Positions 1-8,015 of a stretch of 64,000 nucleotides of DNA are shown piece after piece. The stretch is from assembly GCA_020853395.1 (NCBI GenBank), contig JADYYY010000002.1, positions 394,609 to 458,608 of the forward strand. Reading direction: 5' to 3'. Within the stretch, counting starts at the first letter, position 1. Every line of letters starts with the position of its first letter. The DNA is from Acidobacteriota bacterium (lineage in GTDB: Bacteria > Acidobacteriota > Vicinamibacteria > Vicinamibacterales > SCN-69-37). The translations under genes and the position numbers were made by a program. The notes beneath the pieces were generated by a model, which ran no database searches, was not told the DNA's origin, and saw nothing but the letters and a program-made list of their open reading frames with translations.

Positions 1-317
1 ACGAGCACGTTCTCGACCGCCGTGAGCGCCGGCAGCAGGTGGAAGAACTGGAAGACGATGCCGATCTTCTCGCCGCGGACGCGCGCGAGCGCCTCCTCGC
101 CGAGCGCCGTGATGTCGACACCGTCCACGCGCACCCGGCCGGTCGTGGGCGCATCGAGGCCCGCCATGAGACCCAGCATCGTCGACTTGCCGCTGCCGGA
201 TGCGCCGGTGATGGCCACGGTTCGCCCTCGCGCGATCGTCAGCGTCGTCGGATGCAGGATCGTGAGCGGTCCCGCTCCGCTGCTGACCGTTCTGGACACG
301 TCGACGAGCTCAATCAT
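1..317 (-). CDS. ABC transporter ATP-binding protein, LolD/YbbA-like (3' end outside window)
   Basis: The N-terminal ~105 residues of an ABC ATPase are encoded from the ATG at 317; the rest runs off the left edge. The Walker A motif GASGSGKST and the following leucine-rich helix and Q-loop (GIVFQFFHLLPALTAVENV) are clear. The F-F-H-L-L-P-A-L-T wording after the Q-loop is characteristic of the LolD/MacB/YbbA group, which energises FtsX-type permeases in lipoprotein export or efflux. It lies 46 nt downstream of a TesA-like esterase gene on the same strand. E. coli also places ybbA beside tesA, although there the two are divergent. A matching permease is expected just left of the window. Confidence 0.85.
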   Translation of the reverse strand, partial: MIELVDVSRTVSSGAGPLTILHPTTLTIARGRTVAITGASGSGKSTMLGLMAGLDAPTTGRVRVDGVDITALGEEALARVRGEKIGIVFQFFHLLPALTAVENVL

Positions 318-363
318 GCGTGAACCTGGAAGGGCGCCTCGGCGACGGCGGCTCGGCCGCGCG

Positions 364-1089
364 CTACCGGGCGGACGGCGGCAGTTGATCGATGATGTCG
401 CGCAGGCGCGGATACAAGAGCGCGGCGATCACGCGCGCGCCCTCGGCCGTCGGGTGTACACCGTCGGCCTGCACGAGCTCCGCATGGCCGATGACGCCCT
501 CCAGCAGGAACGGCACGAAGGCAATGGACGGATACTCGCGTCGCAGGCGGCTGAACACGCCCCGGAACCCGGCCTGGTAGTCCTCGCCGAGATTGGTCGG
601 CGCGAGCATGCCGGCCAGCAGCACGGCGACGCCGCTCGCCTGCGCCCGGTCGATGATCGCCGCAAGGTTGTCGTGCGTCTGGGCCACCGTCAGGCCGCGC
701 AGGGCGTCGTTGCCGCCGAGCGCGACGACGAGCACATGGGTGGCAGGGGTCAACAACTGTTCGGCACGGCGCAGCCCGCCGGCCGTGGTGTCGCCGCTGA
801 TCCCGCCGTTCAAGACCTCGACCTCGCCGTATCCCTCGGCCGCGAACATCTCCTGGATTCGCGCCGGGTACGCCTCCTGCGCAGGCAGCCCAAAGCCGGC
901 GGTCAAGGAATCGCCGAGGAAGGCGATCACGATCGTCTTGTCCGACGGGACGCTGCCTTGCGCCACCGGCCCCTGCGTCGTCAGCGCGTCGGGAGGCGAG
1001 GGACTGGAGCCGCCGCAGGAGGCGGCGAGCGCGGTGGCGCCGAGTGCCAGGACGGCCAGAATGACGGAGGACGACCGGCGGAAACGCAC
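364..1089 (-). CDS. tesA: TesA-like GDSL/SGNH arylesterase, probable lipoprotein
   Basis: A 241-residue SGNH hydrolase that cleaves acyl thioesters or esters in the periplasm. Block I (GDSLTAGFG, nucleophile Ser61), block III (GGND) and block V (DGVHPTAEG, Asp/His) are all present. The N-terminus is a hydrophobic signal ending in LAASC-GGS, so Cys25 could be lipidated; the lipobox is imperfect (Ala at -3). The start is GTG at 1089. A TAGAAT box lies exactly 6 nt upstream and overlaps the TAG stop of the SPFH gene, so the transcript could be leaderless or the gene could simply follow the upstream operon. Family assignment is strong; the natural substrate is unknown. Confidence 0.9.
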   Translation of the reverse strand: MRFRRSSSVILAVLALGATALAASCGGSSPSPPDALTTQGPVAQGSVPSDKTIVIAFLGDSLTAGFGLPAQEAYPARIQEMFAAEGYGEVEVLNGGISGDTTAGGLRRAEQLLTPATHVLVVALGGNDALRGLTVAQTHDNLAAIIDRAQASGVAVLLAGMLAPTNLGEDYQAGFRGVFSRLRREYPSIAFVPFLLEGVIGHAELVQADGVHPTAEGARVIAALLYPRLRDIIDQLPPSAR

Positions 1090-1098
1090 GTCCTGATT

Positions 1099-2028
1099 CT
1101 ACGACGCCGGTTTGCCCTGGTTCTGGAACACCCGCATGGCCAGCGTGATCATCGACGCCACGTCGGCGACGTTGGCCGGCACGACCACCGTGTTGCTCTC
1201 CTGGGCGAGATTGCCGAACTGCTGCACGTACTGTTCGGCCACGCGCAACTGCGTGGCCTCAAGGCCGCCTGGCAGCCGGATGGCGTCGGCGACGAGCCGG
1301 ATGCCCTCGGCCGTGGCGTTCGCCACGGCCAGGATGGCGTTCGCCTGGCCCTCGGCCTCGTTGATCTGCTGCTGGCGGCGCGCCTCCGAGGACTTGATGA
1401 CCTGCTGCTTGTCGCCTTCGGCCGTGTTGATGACCGCGTCGCGCTGTCCTTCCGACGTCAAGATCACCGCGCGCTTCTCGCGCTCGGCCCGCATCTGCTT
1501 CTCCATCGCGGCCAGCACGTCCTGCGGCGGCGTGATGTTCTTGATCTCGTACCGCAGCACCTTGACGCCCCACGGTTCGGACGCCTTGTCCAGCTCGGTG
1601 ACCACCGCGGCGTTGATGTTGTTGCGCTCCTCGAACGTCTTGTCCAGATCGATCTTGCCGATCTCGCTGCGCAGCGTCGTCTGCGCGAGCTGCGAGATCG
1701 CGAACCCGTAGTCCGCGATGCCGTACGACGCCCGCTCGGGGTTCAGCACCTTCATGTAGAGGATGCCGTCGACGCCGACCTGCACGTTGTCGCGCGTGAT
1801 GCACACCTGCGCGGGGATGTCGAACGCCGCTTCCTTCAAGGAATGCCGGTAGCGAATCGTGTCGACGAACGGCACGAGGATGTGGAATCCGGCCGACAGC
1901 GTCTTCGAGTACCGGCCCAGGCGCTCGACGACGAAGGCGCTCTGCTGCGGCACGACGACCGCCGTGCGGACGATGACGATCAGCACGAACAGCGCGAGCG
2001 CGACCAGGGCGATCAGCGTTCCGGTCAT
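1099..2028 (-). CDS. SPFH/stomatin-family protein (paraslipin, QmcA/YbbK-like)
   Basis: A 309-residue membrane-anchored SPFH protein. One N-terminal transmembrane segment (about residues 4-22) is followed by the signature VVVPQQSAFVVERLGRYSKTL and the SPFH core, then a charged coiled-coil (EKQMRAEREKRAVILTSEGQR) rich in Ala and Glu. Such proteins form large oligomeric rings that organise membrane microdomains or modulate FtsH-type proteolysis. The ATG at 2028 overlaps the stop of the NfeD gene by 4 nt. NfeD plus SPFH is a classic partner pair, so the two products very probably act together. Length is normal for the family. Confidence 0.93.
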   Translation of the reverse strand: MTGTLIALVALALFVLIVIVRTAVVVPQQSAFVVERLGRYSKTLSAGFHILVPFVDTIRYRHSLKEAAFDIPAQVCITRDNVQVGVDGILYMKVLNPERASYGIADYGFAISQLAQTTLRSEIGKIDLDKTFEERNNINAAVVTELDKASEPWGVKVLRYEIKNITPPQDVLAAMEKQMRAEREKRAVILTSEGQRDAVINTAEGDKQQVIKSSEARRQQQINEAEGQANAILAVANATAEGIRLVADAIRLPGGLEATQLRVAEQYVQQFGNLAQESNTVVVPANVADVASMITLAMRVFQNQGKPAS

Positions 2029-2468
2029 ATCTGGGCTCCTTCAGGCTCCACGTGCAGCATCAGGCCATCCACCGCGATGACCCGTACGCGAGTCCCGCGC
2101 GTCAGCGCGATCACGCCGAGGTTGCGGGCCGACCACGCCGCCCCGCGCAGCTCGACCCGTCCGACCTGGCCAGGCGCGAGGTACTCCTCCGCGACGCCGA
2201 CCTCGCCGACCAGTTGATCGATCGGCCGGCCCTTCGAGTCGGGCTGGAGCGTGCCGAGCAGCCGCTTCCGAAACAGCACGAGGAGCAGGACCGACAGCAG
2301 CGAGAACCCGAAGATCTGCAGCCAGAGCGGGCCCGCCGTCCCAAGGCCGGCCAGCAGCCCGATGACCACCGCCGCGATGCCGAAGAAGATGAGATAGAAA
2401 CCGCCAGGCGTCGCGATCTCGCCCACCATGAGCGCGAGGCCGAGCAGCAGCCAGTGCCACCAGAGCAT
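2025..2468 (-). CDS. NfeD-like membrane protein
   Basis: A 147-residue protein with hydrophobic segments at about 4-22, 25-43 and 46-66 (including GEIATPGGFYLIFFGIAAVVIG) and a soluble OB-fold C-terminus containing LVGEVGVAEEYLAPGQVGRVELRG. This is the short NfeD/YbbJ class without the ClpP-like protease domain. It is the membrane partner of the SPFH protein encoded immediately downstream, with overlapping stop and start codons, and is itself one base after the DinB gene. The three genes therefore form one translationally coupled operon. Function beyond membrane-domain organisation is not defined for the family. Confidence 0.9.
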   Translation of the reverse strand: MLWWHWLLLGLALMVGEIATPGGFYLIFFGIAAVVIGLLAGLGTAGPLWLQIFGFSLLSVLLLVLFRKRLLGTLQPDSKGRPIDQLVGEVGVAEEYLAPGQVGRVELRGAAWSARNLGVIALTRGTRVRVIAVDGLMLHVEPEGAQI

Positions 2469-2469
2469 C

Positions 2470-2964
2470 TCAGGCCCCCTGCAGCTTGACGGTCGTGATG
2501 AACTGGCCGGCGTGGCGCGCCGTGTGCTCGGCCCCGTGGAAGAGACAGCCGATCACCGTGGACGGCAGCCCCAGCCGCCCGACGCGACGCTCGTCGAGGA
2601 CGGTCGCCGGATCGGTCTGGCGCAGTTGCGCCAGCGCGCGATCGACCGCGTCGTGAACGAGCCGCGCGAGCGCCGCGCCGTCGAGCTCGGGATGCGGCAC
2701 GGCCTCGGCCTTCGCCGCGGCGCGCTGCACGTCGTTCAATGCCTCGCCGCGGGCATAGGTGAACAGCCGGTCCAGCGCGCCGGCCATGTGCAGCAGGTGG
2801 AACCCGGCCGATGCCGCGCCGTTCGTCGCCCACAGGCGATCGAACGGGACCATGGCCGCCAACGCCTCGACATCGTCTCGCGCCTGCAGCAGCGCGTGGG
2901 CCGCCGGCTGGAGGATCGGCGGGATCCTTTCGACCGGACCGGAGAGCCAGGCTTCTGTCGACAT
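2470..2964 (-). CDS. DinB-family protein
   Basis: A 164-residue four-helix-bundle DinB/YfiT-like protein. Evidence is the His-spaced pattern: FHLLHMAGALDRLF near residue 57 and FHGAEHTARHAGQF near residue 145, which supply the metal-binding histidines. Family members are metal-dependent hydrolases or thiol transferases of mostly unknown substrate. It heads the NfeD-SPFH operon. The ATG at 2964 is preceded by TATAAT with exactly 6 nt between, so the mRNA is probably leaderless; no Shine-Dalgarno is visible. Confidence 0.85.
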   Translation of the reverse strand: MSTEAWLSGPVERIPPILQPAAHALLQARDDVEALAAMVPFDRLWATNGAASAGFHLLHMAGALDRLFTYARGEALNDVQRAAAKAEAVPHPELDGAALARLVHDAVDRALAQLRQTDPATVLDERRVGRLGLPSTVIGCLFHGAEHTARHAGQFITTVKLQGA

Positions 2965-2970
2965 GCGCGG

Positions 2971-2976
2971 ATTATA
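2971..2976 (-). promoter_or_regulatory. -10 box (TATAAT) of DinB-NfeD-SPFH operon, leaderless arrangement
   Basis: A perfect TATAAT on the minus strand, 6 nt upstream of the ATG at 2964. A start point 7 nt after a -10 box would be the A of the ATG. No good -35 is visible 17 nt upstream. Confidence 0.55.
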
Positions 2977-3098
2977 CCGGTGCCGGCCGATCCGCCTTCC
3001 CGGCGCTCCGGTAGAATCGTCGGGTTGACGTGCTCCCCCGAGTCGCGGGTGTCGGCGACAGCCGAGGCTCGGGTCGCGAGCGGCGGAGGACTCAGGTC

Positions 3099-5096
3099 AT
3101 GAGAATCACTCGATTGCTGACGACCGGCGCGTGCGCCGCGGCGTTGCTCACCGGCGCCCTCGTGTCGCTCGACGCGGCGGGCCCGACGTTCCGCCCGGAC
3201 GTCGTCTTCCGCGGCTCGACGCTGGCCGGCTGGACGCCGATTGGGCAGGCCGACTGGAAAGCGCAGAACGGCGAGATCGTCGGCACGCCGAAGTCGGCCG
3301 ACGGTGGGTTCCTCGTGCTCGGCACCCCGTATCAGGACGTCGCGATCTTCTCGAACGTGACGTGCGCCGGCGGCTGCAAGGCCGGGATGCTGGTGCGCGC
3401 GGAGAAGACGGCCGACGGCGGCATGAAGGGCGTGTTCGTGTCGATCAGCGACGGGGACCTCGGCTCGTACGCGGTGACGATCGACGCGCAGGGCAGGATC
3501 ACGAACCGCACCAAGCTCGGCACCGCGCAGGCGGCGCCCATCACGCAGCGCGGCGCGACCGGCGGCGCACCGCCGGCACCGGCCGGTGCGGCGGCCCAGG
3601 GCCGCCCGGCGGGCCCGCCACAGATGCCGCCCGGCGTCGTGCTGCCCGACCTGATGAGCCGGCCCGCCGGCGAATACAAGGCCGGACAGACGAACAACGT
3701 CGACGTGACGATGGCGCTCAACAACATCACGGTGCGCTTCAACGGCGGGTCGCTCGGCGCCGCTGGCGGCGCGACCGAGGACGCCATGGGCAAGTACGGC
3801 CCGATCGCGCTCTGGGTCGGCGGCACGGCGCCGGCGAGCTTCAAGGACGTCGCCTACGCGGATCTCAACGCGCGCCCCTTCGAGGCCGAGAAGGTCTCAG
3901 CCAACTTCCGCGCGCGCCGGCTGAGCGAGTTCTACTACTCGTATTCGACCGCGATCGCAGACTTCAACCGCGACGGCCATCAAGACGTCGTCGCCGGTCC
4001 CTACGTGTACTACGGCCCCGACTTCTCCGTCGGCCGGCAGTTCTACGCCGGGATCACCTACAACCCGACGAGCGAGTGGCCGGTCGCCGCGATGGTGCAG
4101 CTCGCGCACGACTGGACGGGCGACGGCTGGCCCGACGTGCTCAACATGAGCGGCAACGCCGGCAACGGCGTCGGCACGCTCTTCGTCAACCCGAAGGGCG
4201 AGAACCGCCGGTGGGACTCGTTCGTCGTGATGCAGCCGCCCGACGGCGTCATCGGCAACGAGGAGACGCTGCTCAAGGACATCGACGGCGACGGCAACCT
4301 CGAGATCATCCACACGGGCCAGAACACGCTGCGCTACTCGAAGCCGGATCCCGCCAACCCCACCGGGCCGTGGAAGGTGACGACGATCTCCGAGCCCGGC
4401 CCGTGGGGCGTGAACATCAGCCACGGGATGGGCGTCGGCGACATCAACGGCGACGGCCTGATGGACTACACGATGGCCTACGGCTGGTGGGAGCAGCCGA
4501 AGAAAGGCAGCGGGCAGACGCTGTGGAGCTGGCATCCGGAGCCGTTCGGCCGGTGGGGCGCCTCGCAAGGCGGCGCCGGCGGCGCGGAGATGGGCATCTA
4601 CGACGTCAACGGCGACAAGCTCAACGACGTCGTCACCGTGCTGGAAGGCCACGGCTTCGGCATCGCGTGGTTCGAGCAGAAGCGCGACGCCGGCGGGAAG
4701 ATCACGTTCGTCCGCCACACGATCATGGACTCGGCGCTCGACAAGAACGCCGGCAACGTGTGGTTCACGCAGCCGCACGCGGCGACCTTCGCCGACGTCA
4801 ACATGGACGGGCTGCCGGACATGATCGTCGGCAAGCGGCACCACTCGCACTTCCAGTACGCCGATCCGGACAATTGGGGCATGCCGGTGCTGTACGTCTA
4901 CAAGACGGTACGCAACCCGAAAGCGCCGGGCGGAGCCGAGTTCGTGCCGGAGTTGATCTCGAACCGTTCGGGCGTCGGCTCGCACATCAGCGTGGCGGAC
5001 CTCAACAAGGACGGCACGCCTGACATCACGGTCTCGGGCGCGAGCGGCACGTTCGTCTTCTTCAACAACTACAAGAAGCCTGCGGCGGGACGGTGA
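3099..5096 (+). CDS. Exported DUF1080 + FG-GAP/VCBS repeat protein
   Basis: A 665-residue exported protein. The ATG at 3099 was chosen because GGAGGA lies about 9 nt upstream and the product then begins with a clean signal peptide (MRITRLLTTGACAAALLTG...LDAAG). Residues ~30-260 resemble DUF1080 (3-keto-disaccharide hydrolase/LamG-like fold) with a Pro/Ala/Gly-rich insert around 155-185. From ~295 there are at least seven calcium-loop repeats of the form D-x-N/D-x-D-G-x-x-D (DFNRDGHQD, DWTGDGWPD, DIDGDGNLE, DINGDGLMD, DVNGDKLND, DVNMDGLPD, DLNKDGTPD), as in FG-GAP/VCBS propellers. This suggests a surface or periplasmic carbohydrate-binding or cleaving protein stabilised by calcium. Substrate is unknown. 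Confidence 0.88.
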   Translation: MRITRLLTTGACAAALLTGALVSLDAAGPTFRPDVVFRGSTLAGWTPIGQADWKAQNGEIVGTPKSADGGFLVLGTPYQDVAIFSNVTCAGGCKAGMLVRAEKTADGGMKGVFVSISDGDLGSYAVTIDAQGRITNRTKLGTAQAAPITQRGATGGAPPAPAGAAAQGRPAGPPQMPPGVVLPDLMSRPAGEYKAGQTNNVDVTMALNNITVRFNGGSLGAAGGATEDAMGKYGPIALWVGGTAPASFKDVAYADLNARPFEAEKVSANFRARRLSEFYYSYSTAIADFNRDGHQDVVAGPYVYYGPDFSVGRQFYAGITYNPTSEWPVAAMVQLAHDWTGDGWPDVLNMSGNAGNGVGTLFVNPKGENRRWDSFVVMQPPDGVIGNEETLLKDIDGDGNLEIIHTGQNTLRYSKPDPANPTGPWKVTTISEPGPWGVNISHGMGVGDINGDGLMDYTMAYGWWEQPKKGSGQTLWSWHPEPFGRWGASQGGAGGAEMGIYDVNGDKLNDVVTVLEGHGFGIAWFEQKRDAGGKITFVRHTIMDSALDKNAGNVWFTQPHAATFADVNMDGLPDMIVGKRHHSHFQYADPDNWGMPVLYVYKTVRNPKAPGGAEFVPELISNRSGVGSHISVADLNKDGTPDITVSGASGTFVFFNNYKKPAAGR

Positions 5097-5103
5097 GACC
5101 ACG

Positions 5104-5145
5104 GCAAAGGGCAAAGGGCAGAGGGCAGAGGGCAGAGGGCAAAGG
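5104..5145. repeat. 7-bp tandem repeat GCAAAGG/GCAGAGG, six copies
   Basis: Six consecutive 7-nt units (GCAAAGG, GCAAAGG, GCAGAGG three times, GCAAAGG) begin 8 nt after the FG-GAP stop codon. The strand stays almost pure purine to about 5188. No coding function is apparent; it looks like an intergenic microsatellite. Confidence 0.8.
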
Positions 5146-5196
5146 TAAAGGGGAAAAGAGGGAGAAGGGCTAAGGGGAAAGGGGAAACCCTAACGG

Positions 5197-5733
5197 ATGA
5201 GCCGAGTTCGCCGGTCGCTGATGTGCTCGTGGGCCGCGGTGGCGGGTGTTGCGTGGGCGTCGGTTGCGGCGCAGGGTCCGCCCGTCGTCGAGTTCCGCCC
5301 TCCCCCGCCGCCCGAGCAACCGATCGCCTACAGCCACCGGACGCACGTCGCGCTGGGGCTCGCCTGCACGAGATGTCACGACGGCGCGACGTCGGGCGGC
5401 CGGGCGAACATCCCGGCCGCATCGCTCTGCTTGACGTGCCATGCGACCGTCAAGGCCGACAGCGCCGAGATCCAGAAGCTGGCCGCGTTCGAGGCGCGGC
5501 GGGAGCCGGTGCCATGGAAGCGGGTCTACCGGCTGCCCGACTTCGTGTACTTCGAGCATGCCCGCCATCTCAGCGTGTCTGCCGACATCACGTGCGAGAC
5601 CTGCCACGGCAGCGTCGAGGACATGGCCGTGACGCAGAAAGTGAAGGACACGTCGATGGCCGCCTGCGTGCAGTGTCACGCCGAGCGTGCCGCGCCGACG
5701 CGGTGCGACTCCTGCCACGAATCGAAAGGCTAG
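5197..5733 (+). CDS. Exported pentahaem c-type cytochrome (cytochrome c3/c7-like)
   Basis: A 178-residue protein with an N-terminal signal (MSRVRRSLMCSWAAVAGVAW...AAQ) and five CxxCH haem-attachment motifs: CTRCH 57-61, CLTCH 78-82, CETCH 133-137, CVQCH 157-161 and CDSCH 170-174. Additional histidines (SHRTH near 46-50, FEHARH near 119-124) are suitable distal ligands. Such small periplasmic multihaem proteins carry electrons to or from membrane oxidoreductase complexes. No oxidoreductase partner lies next to it; it stands alone between the FG-GAP gene and the convergent FMN oxidase operon. Family is clear, redox partner unknown. Confidence 0.9.
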   Translation: MSRVRRSLMCSWAAVAGVAWASVAAQGPPVVEFRPPPPPEQPIAYSHRTHVALGLACTRCHDGATSGGRANIPAASLCLTCHATVKADSAEIQKLAAFEARREPVPWKRVYRLPDFVYFEHARHLSVSADITCETCHGSVEDMAVTQKVKDTSMAACVQCHAERAAPTRCDSCHESKG

Positions 5734-5748
5734 AAGGGTTCCGGGAGG

Positions 5749-6963
5749 CTACAGGAATCTCGTTCGCACGAGCTTGGAGTCGATGTCGGCGCGCGTGCGG
5801 CAGCCGGCGTGCGCGGCGGCGGCGGTGAGCTCGCGCTGGACGAGCCGCAGCACGCGCTCGGCGCCCGCCGCGCCGAAGGCACCAAGCCCCCAACGCGTGA
5901 CACGCCCGAGCAGCACGGCGTCGGCGCCGAGCGCCAGCGCTTTGAGCACGTCGGCCCCGCGGCGATAGCCGCTGTCGGTCAGCACCGGTCCCCGCCGGCC
6001 TACCGCGCTGACGATCTCGGGCAGCACTTCGAGCGCCGACGGACCGTAGTCCATCGATCGCCCGCCGTGATTCGACACGACGATCGCGTCCGCCCCGTGG
6101 TCGAACGCCAGCCTCGCGTCGTCTGCGTTCATGATCCCTTTGACGACGAGCGGCACCTCGATGAGCGGCCGGATCTCCTCGAGATACGGCCACGAGTACC
6201 AGAGCCGCACCGGGTTGACACGATAGCGGGCGGCGCCGCGCGGCGGCGCCCCGGAAGGAGCCGGCCGCGGCGCAGGCCGCGGGCTGCCGCCGAGATTGCG
6301 ATCACGCTGCGTGCGCTCGTACCATGACGCCTGCTGATCGACCGTGACGACGATCGCCGTCGCGCCTGCGGCCTGGAACCGCGCCAGCCATTCCTTGCCG
6401 ATGTCACGGTCCTGCTGCGGATAGAACTGGCACCAGAACCCGCCGGGCACGGCCGCAGCCACCTTCTCGACCGGCACGCTCGAGTTCTGACTCAGGATGA
6501 AGAGCGTGTTCGCGGCGGCCGCGGCGCGCCGCATGCCGACTTCCCCATCGGGGTGCACCGGGACCTGAAAGGCCGTGGGCGCGACGAGGAGCGGGAACGG
6601 CAGCGTGGTGCCGAAGAGCGTGGTCGTGAAGTCCACCCTGGGTGGATCGACGGGTGGACGGGGCACGAGGTCCACCCACTCGAACGCCCGGCGATTACGT
6701 TGGAGCGTGAACTCCGATCCGTCGCCGTGCGCGGTGTAGTCGTACACCTGCTGGGGCACGTTCGCGAACATCAGCGGCTCGAAGTCGAACGCCGTCTGCA
6801 GCTCGTCGAGGCCGGGCAGGCGGCGATGCTCGGCGATCGGCCGCGGATCGAGCTGCGCGCCAAGGCCGACGCCGAAGAGCGGCGACGCCGCCACGTACGC
6901 CGCCAGGCGGCGCAGCGCGTCGCGGCGCTCTGGGCTGCGCAGCCAGCGATCGTCCGCCGTCAT
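5749..6963 (-). CDS. FMN-dependent alpha-hydroxy-acid oxidase/dehydrogenase (intact active site)
   Basis: A 404-residue TIM-barrel flavoprotein of the lactate/glycolate oxidase family. Motifs include VVKGIMNADDAR (Lys275, FMN), VSNHGGR (catalytic His299, substrate-carboxylate Arg302) and the phosphate-binding TDSGYRRGADVLKALALGADAVLLGR. It should oxidise a 2-hydroxy acid to the 2-keto acid. ATG at 6963 overlaps the upstream stop (ATGA). It is the last gene of a five-gene minus-strand run with a transporter, a 3-keto-glycoside-hydrolase-like protein, an aldolase and a second, degenerate copy of itself. The Pro/Ala-rich loop at ~226-245 replaces the variable loop 4 of the family. Confidence 0.92.
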   Translation of the reverse strand: MTADDRWLRSPERRDALRRLAAYVAASPLFGVGLGAQLDPRPIAEHRRLPGLDELQTAFDFEPLMFANVPQQVYDYTAHGDGSEFTLQRNRRAFEWVDLVPRPPVDPPRVDFTTTLFGTTLPFPLLVAPTAFQVPVHPDGEVGMRRAAAAANTLFILSQNSSVPVEKVAAAVPGGFWCQFYPQQDRDIGKEWLARFQAAGATAIVVTVDQQASWYERTQRDRNLGGSPRPAPRPAPSGAPPRGAARYRVNPVRLWYSWPYLEEIRPLIEVPLVVKGIMNADDARLAFDHGADAIVVSNHGGRSMDYGPSALEVLPEIVSAVGRRGPVLTDSGYRRGADVLKALALGADAVLLGRVTRWGLGAFGAAGAERVLRLVQRELTAAAAHAGCRTRADIDSKLVRTRFL

Positions 6964-8015
6964 GTCTTGTGGATCCTGACCATCGACGGCTCGAGCGCCT
7001 TCACGGTGGGCGCCCCGGCCATGCACATGTAGCGCGCGAGCTCGAACTGCAGCAGCTCGAGGACCGTCGTGACGCCAGCATCGCCATAGGCGGCGAGCGC
7101 CCACATGATGGGGCGCCCCACGAGTACGGCGGCCGCTCCGAGCGCGAGCGCCTTCAGCACGTCGGTACCGCGCCGGATGCTGCCGTCGAGCAGCACGGGC
7201 ACGCGCCCGCCGACTGCCTCGACCACGCGGCTCAGCGCCTGGATGGGCGCGTCACGCGGCGGTCCCGCCAATCCGCCGTAGTTCGACACGACGATGCCTT
7301 GCACGTCCTGTTGGAGCGCGATCCGAGCCGCATCCGGCGTCATGACGCCTTTGACGATCACCGGCACGCCGAGGTCGCGCTTCACGCCGGCGAGCAGATC
7401 CCAGTCGCGCGTGCTCGCCAGCGCCGAGGCGCGTGCCGCGCCCGCCGGCCAGGTCGTGCCGATCGTGACGCACACCACCCGACATCCCGCGCGCACGGCC
7501 TGTTGCGCTCTGGCGCGCGCGCCATCGTCGGTCGCGAAGACCTGGAACCACAGGGGCGCCCCGGCCGCCGCCAGCGTCTCGATCGGCACGCTCGAGCGGC
7601 TCGTGACGACGACGGGCGTGTGCGCGTGCGCGGCGCCCTCGACCGTGGCGCGCTCGCCGTCAGGGTGGAACTGTCGCTGCTCGGCGATGGGCGCGACGAC
7701 GATCGGCGCGTAGAGCACGTCGCCGAACAGGGGCACGCTCAAATCGAGATCCGTTGTCGGCACCATGACGCGCGGGCGCAGCGTCATGCGATCGAAGGCG
7801 AGACGATCGCCGCCCGCGATCCGGGCGTACAGGGCCGTCGAGAGCGCGCGCCACGCCTGCGCCTCGAACTCGAGCACGTTGACGAGATCCGCCGCCGGCA
7901 CCGCGCGCGCCAGATCCTCCTGGTTGGCCGTCTCGCGGCGGATGGTCCCGACGCCAGAGCCTTGGGCGGCCGCCCGTTCGAACGATCGCCTGCGCGCGAT
8001 CCGGCCGCCGCTCAT
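6960..8015 (-). CDS. FMN alpha-hydroxy-acid oxidase paralogue with altered active site
   Basis: A 351-residue paralogue of the downstream FMN enzyme. The FMN barrel is retained (VIVKGVMTPDAAR with Lys222; LLDGSIRRGTDVLKALALGAAAVLVGR), but the catalytic block reads VSNYGGL: Tyr246 replaces the base His and Leu249 replaces the carboxylate-binding Arg. It therefore probably no longer oxidises alpha-hydroxy acids in the usual way. It may be a partner subunit or have new chemistry. ATG at 8015 overlaps the aldolase stop; its own stop overlaps the next ATG. Reading-frame integrity and tight coupling argue against a pseudogene. Confidence 0.88.
   Translation of the reverse strand: MSGGRIARRRSFERAAAQGSGVGTIRRETANQEDLARAVPAADLVNVLEFEAQAWRALSTALYARIAGGDRLAFDRMTLRPRVMVPTTDLDLSVPLFGDVLYAPIVVAPIAEQRQFHPDGERATVEGAAHAHTPVVVTSRSSVPIETLAAAGAPLWFQVFATDDGARARAQQAVRAGCRVVCVTIGTTWPAGAARASALASTRDWDLLAGVKRDLGVPVIVKGVMTPDAARIALQQDVQGIVVSNYGGLAGPPRDAPIQALSRVVEAVGGRVPVLLDGSIRRGTDVLKALALGAAAVLVGRPIMWALAAYGDAGVTTVLELLQFELARYMCMAGAPTVKALEPSMVRIHKT

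Noticed and set aside
22..2217. Very long plus-strand open frame (731 codons) across the TesA/SPFH/NfeD genes
   Set aside because: It is Arg/His/Asp-rich antisense translation of well-recognised minus-strand genes in high-GC DNA; no family resemblance.
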